Assembly (NCBI GenBank): GCA_017652965.1 | Contig: JAGBZZ010000058.1 | Span: 1-7,781, forward strand | DNA: 7,781 nucleotides | Direction: 5' to 3' | DNA from: Clostridia bacterium | GTDB taxonomy: Bacteria > Bacillota_A > Clostridia > Oscillospirales > CAG-272 | Shown here: positions 1 through 5,901 of the stretch, piece by piece | How positions within the stretch are numbered: position 1 is the stretch's first letter | Layout: each line of letters opens with the position of its first letter | Translations under genes and position numbers: made by a program | The notes under the pieces: model-generated | Told to the model about the DNA's origin: nothing | The model's database searches: none | Seen by the model: the letters and a program-made list of their open reading frames with translations, nothing else

Positions 1-678
1 CTGAAATATCCCCACCAAACCTCTTGGGGTGTTTCCACCCGTATCATCGGCGGTATCATCATGACCCACGGCGATGACAACGGCCTTGTCCTGCCGAGCG
101 CGGTTGCCCCGATCCAGGTGGTGATCGTCCCTGTGCAGATGCACAAGGAGGGTGTCCTTGAGGCCGCACGTGCCCTGGAGGCCGAGCTTTCCAAGACCTA
201 CCGCGTAAAGCTGGACGACAGCGACAACTCGCCCGGGTGGAAGTTTGCCGAGTACGAGATGAAGGGCGTGCCGCTTCGCATTGAGATCGGCCCGCGCGAT
301 ATCCAGAGCGGCCAGTGCGTGGTCGTGCGCCGCGACAACCGCGAAAAGACCTTTGTGCCGCTTAGCGAGCTTTCCACCGTGGTAGGCGAGAAGCTGGAGG
401 CACTGACCCTGGCGCTTTACGAGAAGGCCGCCGCCAACCGTGCCGCCCGCACCTACACCGCCACCTCGCTTTCCGAGCTTTGCACCATTGCCGCCGAAAA
501 GAGCGGTTACATCCGCGCCATGTGGTGCGGTGACAGAGCCTGCGAGGAGAAGCTGAAGGAGGTTGCCGACATCTCCTCCCGCTGCATGCCCTTTGGTGAT
601 ACCGAGGAGGTTGCCCCCACCTGCGTTTGCTGTGGGAAGCCCGCCAAAACGCTTGTATACTGGGGCAAGGCCTATTGA
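1..678 (+). CDS. proS: Prolyl-tRNA synthetase, C-terminal part (5' end outside window)
   Basis: This enzyme charges tRNA-Pro with proline in the cytoplasm. The reading frame is open from base 1, so the start lies upstream; 225 residues are visible of a protein that is usually about 475-500 residues in this family. The fragment opens in the class II catalytic core (YPHQTSWGVSTRIIGG) and continues through motif 3 (HGDDNGLVLP, then APIQVVIVP). An anticodon-binding domain follows (around SPGWKFAEYEMKGVPLRIEIGPRD). The end is the C-terminal domain typical of archaeal/eukaryote-like (type 3) ProRS: a probable zinc site with Cys176-x4-Cys181 and Cys208-x2-Cys211 (fragment numbering) and the characteristic final Tyr in WGKAY. 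This architecture separates it from the long E. coli-type ProRS, which carries an inserted editing domain. The next gene follows after 32 nt on the same strand, so the two are probably co-transcribed. Identification is secure; only the N-terminus is unseen. Confidence 0.96.
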   Translation: MKYPHQTSWGVSTRIIGGIIMTHGDDNGLVLPSAVAPIQVVIVPVQMHKEGVLEAARALEAELSKTYRVKLDDSDNSPGWKFAEYEMKGVPLRIEIGPRDIQSGQCVVVRRDNREKTFVPLSELSTVVGEKLEALTLALYEKAAANRAARTYTATSLSELCTIAAEKSGYIRAMWCGDRACEEKLKEVADISSRCMPFGDTEEVAPTCVCCGKPAKTLVYWGKAY

Positions 679-710
679 TCCTTCCCTAACCGACAGAAAG
701 GAGCCCACCG

Positions 711-1511
711 ATGCCATCGAAGATCACCACATCACGCTCGCCCGGTGGGCGTCTTCTGACGATCGAATGGCGCGACGATGCTACCCTGCCCGGCCCTTAC
801 CTTGAGGGCATTGCCCAGCACGGTGGCAGCCATGGCTACGTGGTAGTATCCGAGGAGCGCACCCCGGATGCGGCCGCCCGCCGTCAAAACGGAAGCGTGC
901 GGCTGCGCGTCAGCCTTTTGCTGCAGCCTGCGACCCCGCCGGCGCGCGGCACCTTCTTTTCGGTGATGAGCGCCCTGGCCCTGGTGCGCACCATCCGCCG
1001 TCACTCCCCCTACGAGCCGAGGATCCGCTGGGTCAGTGACGTCCTGGTGGGCAAGCATACGATTGCCGAAGCAACGACCCGCGCCGCCCTGCGGCAGACC
1101 GGTAGCTTTCAGTACGTGATCGTCAACCTGTCGCTTCTCATCAACGAAAGCTTTGTCGGTAATCTGACCGACATTGTGCGCAGTGTCTTTCAAAGCCACC
1201 GCGAGACGCTCAGCGAACGGATCGCAGAGACCCTGATCACCGAATTTTTCTCGCTCTACGAAAGCACCACAGGCGGCGATATGTCTGCCATCCTTGCCGA
1301 GTACCGTGAGCTTTCCCTCCTGCTTGGTAAGCGCATCCGCATCCTGCAGGACGGCAAGCGTCTTTCGGCTACCGTCACGGGGATCGACGACGATGCCCAT
1401 CTTGTCGTTTCCCTGCGGCACGGGAAGAGCCTTTCGCTGTTTTCCGCCTCCGAGCTGTACGACCCACACCGCGCAAAGCAGGCCATCCGAGCGGAAAAAG
1501 CGAAAAAATAA
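711..1511 (+). CDS. Biotin-protein-ligase-like protein with degenerate active-site motifs
   Basis: An intact 266-residue protein, with start set by a strong GAAAGGAG site at 696-703 seven bases upstream. Its order of segments follows a biotin ligase catalytic domain plus C-terminal SH3-like domain. A VVVSEERT strand stands where ligases have VVVAxxQTAG. VSLLLQP (67-73) matches the LYxSLLLRP strand. RWVSDVLVGKHTIAEA (106-121) matches KWPNDVLVxGKKIAGI, and VIVNLSLLIN (136-145) matches VVIGIGINVN. A helical stretch at 163-184 and a well-preserved C-terminal module (YRELSLLLGKRIRIL, then TVTGIDDDAHLVV) follow. The residues that define activity are largely lost: the GRGRRGR loop that binds biotinyl-AMP reads PDAAARRQNG, KWPND reads RWVSD, and the glycines of GIGIN are gone. 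The fold assignment is by motif alignment by eye. I infer a non-catalytic or repurposed paralogue rather than a working BirA. A distant lipoate/octanoyl-transferase relative is the main alternative. Confidence 0.68.
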   Translation: MPSKITTSRSPGGRLLTIEWRDDATLPGPYLEGIAQHGGSHGYVVVSEERTPDAAARRQNGSVRLRVSLLLQPATPPARGTFFSVMSALALVRTIRRHSPYEPRIRWVSDVLVGKHTIAEATTRAALRQTGSFQYVIVNLSLLINESFVGNLTDIVRSVFQSHRETLSERIAETLITEFFSLYESTTGGDMSAILAEYRELSLLLGKRIRILQDGKRLSATVTGIDDDAHLVVSLRHGKSLSLFSASELYDPHRAKQAIRAEKAKK

Positions 1512-1518
1512 GCTATAC

Positions 1519-1560
1519 AAAAAACAGAGAATGCAACATCCGGCATTCTCTGTTTTCTTT
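1519..1560. terminator. Bidirectional intrinsic terminator between convergent genes
   Basis: A perfect 14-bp stem pairs 1521-1534 (AAAACAGAGAATGC) with 1543-1556 around an 8-base loop. A T-rich run follows on the + strand and a run of six A (1519-1524) precedes it, giving a U-tract for - strand transcripts as well. It sits between the stop of the biotin-ligase-like gene (1511) and the stop of lysA (1568), so it can end both transcripts. Confidence 0.9.
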
Positions 1561-1567
1561 ATGTTTT

Positions 1568-2863
1568 TTAAAGCTCGTTACGCACAAGATCCTCAAAGCT
1601 CTCGCGGCGGACGATCAGACGGTCCTCACCACCCGAGAGCATGACCATAGGGGGACGGGGGATGCGGTTGTAGTTGGAGGCCATGGCGTAATTGTACGCC
1701 CCGGTCGTCAGCACCGCGAGAAGATCCCCGCGTGCGGGGCGCGGCAGGACGACCCCCTCTTGGATCAGGTCACCGCTTTCGCAGCAGCGCCCGGCAACCG
1801 TGCAGACGAAATCCCGCGTATCCCCCATGCGGTCGGCCGGCTCTACGGTATAGGGCGACTCATACAGGGCAAAGCGGGGGTTGTCCGGCATACCGCCGTC
1901 AACAGATACGTAATTTTTAAATCCGGGGATGCACTTGACAGAGCCGACGGTATACAGGGTCATTCCTGCATCGGCCACGATGCTTCTGCCGGGCTCCATA
2001 CGGATAGCCGGAAGCTCTATGCCCAGTGCGGTGGCCGTGGCCTTTGCCTCGGCGGCGATGACGGCGATATTCTCGGCATAGTCAATGCACGGATGCTCGG
2101 CAAGGTAGCGCACGCCCATCCCACCGCCAAGGTTCAATTCGGCAGGGGTAAAGCCGTGTGCCCTTTGCATAGCGGCCGTAAAGGTCAGCATGATGCGGGC
2201 GGCATCGATAAAGGGTGTCGTTTCAAAGATCTGCGAGCCGATATGGCAGTGATAGCCGCGCACCGCCACGTGGGGGCGGGCAAGCGCCTCGCAAAGCAGG
2301 GCCTCGGCCTGTCCGGTTTCGATGGCGGCACCGAATTTCGAATCCACCTTACCCGTGGAGATGGCGGCATGGGTGTGCGGGTCGATGCCCGGGGTCAGAC
2401 GCAGAAGGACGCCCTGGGTGATCCCGCGTGAGGCGGCCTCCCACTCGATGGCATCCAGCTCGTCCACACTGTCACACACAAAGGTACCGACGCCGCAGGT
2501 CATGGCATAAGCAATATCGGCATCGGTCTTGTTGTTTCCGTGAAAATAGGCGCGCTCCATCGGGAAGCCCGCGGTATAGGCGGTATAGATCTCGCCCGAG
2601 GAGACAACGTCGATCCCCATTCCCTCCTCACGCATGATGCGATAAAGTGCCGTGACGCAAAGCGCCTTGCCGGCATACAGAGGAAGGGCTCCCTCACCGA
2701 AGGAGGCACGCATGGCCGTAAGATACAGGCGGCAACGCGCGCGGATCATGTCCTCATCCAAAAGGTACAGCGGCGTGCCGTACTTTTCGGCAAGCTCGGT
2801 CACATCCCGCCCCGCAAAGCAAAGATGTGAGGTTTCGTTTACAGAAAGATTGGGTGCAAGCAT
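1568..2863 (-). CDS. lysA: Diaminopimelate decarboxylase
   Basis: This PLP enzyme removes CO2 from meso-diaminopimelate to give L-lysine, the last step of the pathway, in the cytoplasm. The protein is 431 residues, near the usual 415-440. The fold-III PLP barrel carries the Schiff-base lysine Lys66 in YAGKA, HCHIGSQ at 205-211, the glycine-rich phosphate loop LNLGGGMG at 243-250, and EPGR at 290-293. The C-terminal beta domain supplies CESGD at 361-365, with the active-site Cys contributed across the dimer, and GAYNYAMASNYN at 388-399 with the PLP-contacting Tyr. All key residues are present. It is the third gene of the dapA-dapB-lysA operon, beginning 11 nt after dapB. Its Shine-Dalgarno sequence (TAAGGA on the - strand, 2872-2877) overlaps the dapB stop codon, which suggests translational coupling. 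Control should come from the lysine riboswitch ahead of dapA. Confidence 0.97.
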   Translation of the reverse strand: MLAPNLSVNETSHLCFAGRDVTELAEKYGTPLYLLDEDMIRARCRLYLTAMRASFGEGALPLYAGKALCVTALYRIMREEGMGIDVVSSGEIYTAYTAGFPMERAYFHGNNKTDADIAYAMTCGVGTFVCDSVDELDAIEWEAASRGITQGVLLRLTPGIDPHTHAAISTGKVDSKFGAAIETGQAEALLCEALARPHVAVRGYHCHIGSQIFETTPFIDAARIMLTFTAAMQRAHGFTPAELNLGGGMGVRYLAEHPCIDYAENIAVIAAEAKATATALGIELPAIRMEPGRSIVADAGMTLYTVGSVKCIPGFKNYVSVDGGMPDNPRFALYESPYTVEPADRMGDTRDFVCTVAGRCCESGDLIQEGVVLPRPARGDLLAVLTTGAYNYAMASNYNRIPRPPMVMLSGGEDRLIVRRESFEDLVRNEL

Positions 2864-2874
2864 AGCTGTTGTCC

Positions 2875-3633
2875 TTATTCTGCCCCGTCCTGCCCGAGAA
2901 GATCCCGGACGTTGTACATCCCGGCGGGGCGATCGGTAAGATATTCGGCGGCACGCAGGGCCCCCTCGGCAAAGAGGGCGCGGCTGTGCGCCTCGTGCGT
3001 CAGTGTCAGGGTCTGGCTGCCGGTATTGACGTGTACCTCATGGCGACCGACCACGTTGCCCATACGGAGAGACTGAATACCGATCTCGCCCTTTTTGCGC
3101 GGGCAGTTGCCGCGGCGGCCAACCGTGATCTCACCGTCCTCACGCACCTCGCGCACTCCCTCGGCCAGCATCAGGGCCGTGCCGCTGGGGGCATCCAGCT
3201 TTTTGTTGTGATGCACCTCCACGATCTCCACGTCCGCATCCGGGAAGATGGCGGCGGCCTGCTTGGCCAGAGAGACAAGGAGTGCGATCCCGATCGACAT
3301 ATTGCCGGAATAGAAGACGGGCAGGGTCTTGGCGGCCGCGGCGATGGCGGCACGCTCTTCCTCCGTCTGCCCGGTCGTGGCAATCACCAGGGGCATTTTT
3401 CTTTCCTCGGCAAACGAAAGGAGCGAGGCAGTGGCACTGTGATGCGAAAAATCGATCAGGGCGTCTGCCTCCTCACACACGTCGGCAAGCGAGGTGTAGG
3501 TCGGGATGCCCGGGACATCCATGGGGGCGATATCCACGGCGGCGGCCACGCTCACGCGGCCTTCGGTAGCGGCCACAGCGGCCAGCATCTCACGCCCCAT
3601 GCGACCCGAGGCACCTGTCAGAATGATCTTCAT
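2875..3633 (-). CDS. dapB: 4-hydroxy-tetrahydrodipicolinate reductase
   Basis: DapB uses NAD(P)H to reduce hydroxy-tetrahydrodipicolinate, the product of DapA, to tetrahydrodipicolinate, the branch point toward meso-DAP and lysine. The 252-residue protein has the N-terminal Rossmann loop GASGRMGR (7-14), IDFSHH (60-65), ATTG (85-88) and SGNMSIGI (109-116). The signature substrate loop EVHHNKKLDAPSGTA (139-153) provides the catalytic His141 and Lys145, equivalent to His159 and Lys163 of E. coli. The C-terminal segment GEIGIQSLRMGNVVGRHEV (182-200) is typical of the family. The gene lies 14 nt after dapA and 11 nt before lysA, with a modest GAGGG ribosome binding site (3638-3642) upstream of the ATG. 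Nothing is missing or truncated. Confidence 0.97.
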   Translation of the reverse strand: MKIILTGASGRMGREMLAAVAATEGRVSVAAAVDIAPMDVPGIPTYTSLADVCEEADALIDFSHHSATASLLSFAEERKMPLVIATTGQTEEERAAIAAAAKTLPVFYSGNMSIGIALLVSLAKQAAAIFPDADVEIVEVHHNKKLDAPSGTALMLAEGVREVREDGEITVGRRGNCPRKKGEIGIQSLRMGNVVGRHEVHVNTGSQTLTLTHEAHSRALFAEGALRAAEYLTDRPAGMYNVRDLLGQDGAE

Positions 3634-3647
3634 GCTTCCCTCACCCG

Positions 3648-4538
3648 TCAGCCGATAAGGCCTTCCTTACGCATCAGGCCAAGAAGCACCTCGCGGTGGG
3701 CATCCTCCATCGGCGTCAGGGGCAGGCGGAGATAATCCTCACAGAAGCCCATGGCGCTCATTGCCGCCTTGGCAGGAATCGGATTGCACTCACAGAAGAG
3801 GGCGTTCACGAGGGGGAGATACTTGGTCTGCATAGCCATCGCCCCGGCCACGTCACCGCGCAGGAAGCGCTTGCAAAGCTCAGAGGTCTCACGGGGGAGG
3901 AGGTTGGAAAGCACCGAGATGACACCGCGGCCACCGCAGGCCATGATCGGCACGATCTGATCGTCGTTGCCCGAATACAGATCCAGCTTATCCCCGACAA
4001 GGGCCACCGTCTCCACGATCTTGGAGATGTTGCCGCCCGCTTCCTTGATGGCGGCAATGTTCGGATGGTCGGCAATGGCGGCATAGGTCGCAGGCTCGAT
4101 ATTCACGCCGGTGCGCGAGGGCACGTTATAAAGGATCATCGGGAGGCTGCAGGCATCCGCGATGGTTTCATACATCTTGATAAGACCCTTTTGCGTAGCC
4201 TTGTTGTAATAGGGGGTCACGACGAGGTGGGCATCCGCACCGACCTCCTCGGAAAACTTGGCAAGATCCACAGCGTAGGCCGTATCGTTGGAGCCGGTGC
4301 CCGCAATGACCGGAACGCGACCGGCGACGCGGCTGACGGCATAGCGGATGGCCTCACGGTGCTCTTCATCGGTCAGGGTCGAGGATTCACCGGTCGTGCC
4401 ACACACGACGAGTGCATCGATGCCCGATTCGATCTGCCAGTCGATCAAGCGGCCAAAGGCGGCAAAGTCGATCCCTTCCTCGGTCAGGGGGGTGACAAGC
4501 GCGGTAGCGGCACCTTCAAAAATCGGTTTGGTTCTCAT
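3648..4538 (-). CDS. dapA: 4-hydroxy-tetrahydrodipicolinate synthase
   Basis: DapA condenses pyruvate with aspartate semialdehyde, the first committed step of the DAP/lysine branch. The 296-residue TIM barrel has the Schiff-base lysine Lys165 in AIKEAGGN and GTTGES at 47-52 (Thr48). Tyr111 lies in TPYYNK, and YNVPSRTG at 137-144 gives Tyr137 and Arg142. These sit at a constant offset of four from E. coli Thr44, Tyr107, Tyr133, Arg138 and Lys161, so the full catalytic set is present. Related pyruvate aldolases such as N-acetylneuraminate lyase share the fold, but the GTTGES and YNVPxRTG motifs together with linkage to dapB and lysA settle the call. It is the first operon gene. An AGAAGGAAGG site on the - strand (4547-4556) precedes the ATG, and a lysine riboswitch leader lies upstream. 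Confidence 0.97.
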   Translation of the reverse strand: MRTKPIFEGAATALVTPLTEEGIDFAAFGRLIDWQIESGIDALVVCGTTGESSTLTDEEHREAIRYAVSRVAGRVPVIAGTGSNDTAYAVDLAKFSEEVGADAHLVVTPYYNKATQKGLIKMYETIADACSLPMILYNVPSRTGVNIEPATYAAIADHPNIAAIKEAGGNISKIVETVALVGDKLDLYSGNDDQIVPIMACGGRGVISVLSNLLPRETSELCKRFLRGDVAGAMAMQTKYLPLVNALFCECNPIPAKAAMSAMGFCEDYLRLPLTPMEDAHREVLLGLMRKEGLIG

Positions 4539-4574
4539 AGGAGTATCCTTCCTTCTATCTCAATATTTCATTAC

Positions 4575-4604
4575 AAAAAAAATAAACCCATCCTTGCGGA
4601 CAGG
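4575..4604 (-). terminator. Riboswitch-controlled intrinsic terminator ahead of dapA
   Basis: On the - strand a 7-bp stem (CCTGTCC, 4598-4604, with GGATGGG, 4587-4593, including two G-U pairs) closes a GCAA tetraloop at 4594-4597. TTTATTTTTTTT follows (4575-4586). It lies between the lysine aptamer and the dapA ribosome binding site, the usual place for an L-box attenuator. The loop and 5' arm (4594-4600) are exactly complementary to aptamer bases 4651-4657, which gives a candidate antiterminator. Confidence 0.88.
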
Positions 4605-4609
4605 CCACC

Positions 4610-4634
4610 GGAACGCACGCAACGCGAGCATTCC
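4610..4634. other. Hairpin between lysine aptamer and terminator
   Basis: The arms GGAATGC and GCGTTCC pair over seven positions (one G-U). After a T-T mismatch, CGC pairs with GCG around a three-base loop. It falls in the expression platform of the dapA leader, ahead of the terminator. It has no T-run of its own, so it is probably a structural spacer or pausing element rather than a terminator. Confidence 0.55.
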
Positions 4635-4642
4635 AAAAGGGC

Positions 4643-4798
4643 GATAGCACTCCGCAAACGCGACAGTAAACAGGATGTTATTCCCTTTACCAGGAGAGCC
4701 TTGCCAAGGCTCCCTTCGGCGCACTCCCCTTTCCCGCAGGCACCCCTTGGCAGGGGCACAAGAGCCTACGGTACTCTTGTCATACGCACCTCTATCTT
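4643..4798 (-). promoter_or_regulatory. Lysine riboswitch (L-box) aptamer
   Basis: Lysine-sensing mRNA leader of the dapA-dapB-lysA operon. On the - strand it shows the L-box landmarks in order: GATAGAGGTGCG at the 5' end, AAGAGTA (4772-4778), GAAAGGGGAGTGCGCCGAAG, and a 3' end with CTGTCGCG followed by GGAGTGCTATC. P1 pairs GATAG (4792-4796) with CTATC (4643-4647). P2 is an 8-bp helix, 4764-4771 with 4734-4741, one G-U. The P2 tip is closed by CCCC/GGGG (4753-4756 with 4743-4746), with loop TGCCAA (4747-4752). P3 is closed by GAGCC/GGCTC (4708-4712 with 4696-4700), with loop TTGGCA (4702-4707). The two loops are perfectly complementary over six bases, the L2-L3 kissing contact known from this class. 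A 5-bp GTAAA/TTTAC helix matches P4. Lysine binding should stabilise P1 and allow termination. The predicted transcript starts at about 4799, right at the aptamer edge. Confidence 0.95.
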
Positions 4799-4805
4799 CC
4801 TTTTC

Positions 4806-4834
4806 ATTATACCTGCCCACCATCGGTTTGTCAA
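4806..4834 (-). promoter_or_regulatory. Consensus sigma-A promoter of the dapA operon
   Basis: On the - strand TTGACA (4829-4834) and TATAAT (4806-4811) match consensus perfectly with a 17-bp spacer. The expected start at about 4799 lies just ahead of the lysine aptamer. The -35 box overlaps the araC stop codon: its TGA is the stop. Confidence 0.92.
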
Positions 4835-5676
4835 GTGCTTTTTCCTATTTCTTTATTATTTTTCACGCCGTGCAAGAAAAGGGTGACCGCCGAGGGCGGA
4901 AAGCCGTAGCGTGCGCGGAAGGCGCGGGAAAAATGCTCGGGCGAGGAGAAGCCGCATTCCTCACGCGCCATTGCCACGGTATAGCCGGGGATCCGCAAGA
5001 GCTCCTTGGCGTACTCAAGCCGCAGATCCCGCAGGTAGGCCGAAAAGGTGACCCCCATCTCACGGCGGAAGAGGGTGCTGAAGCGCGAGACCGAGAAATG
5101 CACCTGCTCGGCCACCTCAGCCTCGGTAAGTGGGGTGCGGAAGCGGCTTTGGATGTACATCACGGCAAGGCGGATGGGCGAGGGCTCGCGCGGTGCGGCA
5201 TTGGCGGCGGCAAGAATGCGGTAGGCCAGCCAGCCGAGCGCCGTCTCGGTCGCGGCGCCCTCACGTAGGGTGGCCTCCATATTGCCGCCGAAAAACATGG
5301 ACGCGATCTCGAGCACCGAGGTGATCCCCTCCTCGCCGAACCTGCAATTGAGCGGAAGGCGGCCAAGGTCGAGCGTCTCCCATACGGCGTGCGAGATGGC
5401 ATCAAAGGCAAAGGAAAAGTTCAGAATATCGGCCGTCTCCCCCTCCGTGATATACTGATGCACGTCCTTCGGGAGAAGAAAGGTCGCATCCCCGCGCTCC
5501 ATCACGCGCGCCTCTCCGTTCAGGATATGGCGGACGCGACCGCCAAGCACCAGCGTGATCTCACAGAAGTCACCGTTGGCGTGCAGGTGAAAGCCGCGCA
5601 TAGCGAGCGTGCGCTTCACCCTTCCCACATAGGGGAAATGATAGCTTCTATGTAAATAGTAAGGATTTTGTTGCAT
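4831..5676 (-). CDS. AraC-family transcriptional regulator (cupin plus double helix-turn-helix)
   Basis: A 281-residue DNA-binding regulator. The N-terminal half looks like an AraC-type cupin sensor (HLHANGDFCEITLVLGG, then MERGDATFLLPKDVHQY, about residues 30-74) for a small molecule, probably a sugar. The C-terminal AraC/XylS domain spans about 168-265. Its first helix-turn-helix is near 184-205 (LTEAEVAEQVHFSVSRFSTLF) and its second near 232-255, ending in the family signature GFSSPEHFSRAFRARYGFPPSAV. I place the start at 5676 because GGAGGAG (5684-5690) lies seven bases before that ATG, and because a promoter at 5698-5727 overlaps the alternative upstream ATG at 5727. The gene is divergent from the oxidoreductase/isomerase operon, its most likely target. 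It also lies directly upstream of dapA in the same direction, but lysine control there is explained by the riboswitch. The ligand is unknown. Confidence 0.9.
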   Translation of the reverse strand: MQQNPYYLHRSYHFPYVGRVKRTLAMRGFHLHANGDFCEITLVLGGRVRHILNGEARVMERGDATFLLPKDVHQYITEGETADILNFSFAFDAISHAVWETLDLGRLPLNCRFGEEGITSVLEIASMFFGGNMEATLREGAATETALGWLAYRILAAANAAPREPSPIRLAVMYIQSRFRTPLTEAEVAEQVHFSVSRFSTLFRREMGVTFSAYLRDLRLEYAKELLRIPGYTVAMAREECGFSSPEHFSRAFRARYGFPPSAVTLFLHGVKNNKEIGKST

Positions 5677-5697
5677 ATCCGATCTCCTCCTATTTCC

Positions 5698-5727
5698 AGT
5701 ATATCGCACGGGAGCAAAAAAAGTCAA
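5698..5727 (-). promoter_or_regulatory. Probable promoter of the araC-family gene
   Basis: On the - strand TTGACT (5722-5727) and TATACT (5698-5703), each one mismatch from consensus, are 18 bp apart. Transcription would start near 5691, leaving a very short leader that begins almost at the GGAGGAG ribosome binding site (5684-5690). Confidence 0.7.
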
Positions 5728-5845
5728 TACTGTTTTTCTGTTTTTTTGTCGATTTTCATATTATTTTTAAGCAAATTCGAAGGATATCTAAAAAAAGAGA
5801 AAAAGAACGCTCAAAAAGAAATATCATTCCATTTTTTCAAAAGGA

Positions 5846-5854
5846 TGCTATAAT
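5846..5854 (+). promoter_or_regulatory. Extended -10 promoter of the oxidoreductase/isomerase operon
   Basis: TGC followed by TATAAT (5849-5854) forms a perfect extended -10 box on the + strand. No good -35 box is found 16-18 bp upstream (5825-5832 reads CATTCCAT), as expected for a promoter that depends on an activator such as the divergent AraC protein. The start would be near 5861. The AT-rich region 5728-5845 is the natural place for AraC binding, but I see no convincing repeated operator. Confidence 0.65.
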
Positions 5855-5863
5855 GGGCATAGA

Positions 5864-5879
5864 GGGGCACGTGAGCCCC
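5864..5879 (+). other. 5'-leader stem-loop, possible operator or mRNA stabiliser
   Basis: GGGGC (5864-5868) pairs with GCCCC (5875-5879) around the loop ACGTGA. It lies within a few bases of the predicted transcript start and ahead of the ribosome binding site. A GC-rich hairpin at the mRNA 5' end can protect from decay; an imperfect palindrome with a CACGTG core could also bind a repressor. The sequence does not decide between these. Confidence 0.45.
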
Positions 5880-5901
5880 GCAAAACAAAAGGAGAACGCT
5901 T

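Noticed and set aside
732..1520. Long - strand open frame (262 codons) antisense to the biotin-ligase-like gene
   Set aside because: It lacks a recognisable domain and is arginine/glycine/alanine-rich as expected of a shadow frame in GC-rich DNA. It would also run through the terminator region. The + strand frame has the ribosome binding site and family motifs.
2869..3735. 288-codon + strand open frame opposite dapB
   Set aside because: Histidine/glycine-rich shadow of a canonical dapB; no ribosome binding site or recognisable domain.
4560..4823. 87-codon - strand frame in the dapA leader, considered as a leader peptide
   Set aside because: Its start lies upstream of the predicted transcript start and it spans the riboswitch and terminator, which explain the region fully. 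There is no run of lysine codons as in a peptide attenuator.
3696..4886. 396-codon + strand open frame opposite dapA and its leader
   Set aside because: It is antisense to a fully conserved dapA and to the riboswitch, with no domain signature; it is a shadow frame.
5677..5727. Upstream ATG that would extend the AraC protein by 17 residues
   Set aside because: The promoter at 5698-5727 overlaps it, it has no good ribosome binding site, and the ATG at 5676 has GGAGGAG at ideal spacing.
5780..5846. Two AAGGAT repeats (5780-5785 and 5841-5846), considered as AraC half-sites
   Set aside because: Only six bases agree clearly, in an AT-rich region where chance matches are common; flanking bases do not extend the match.
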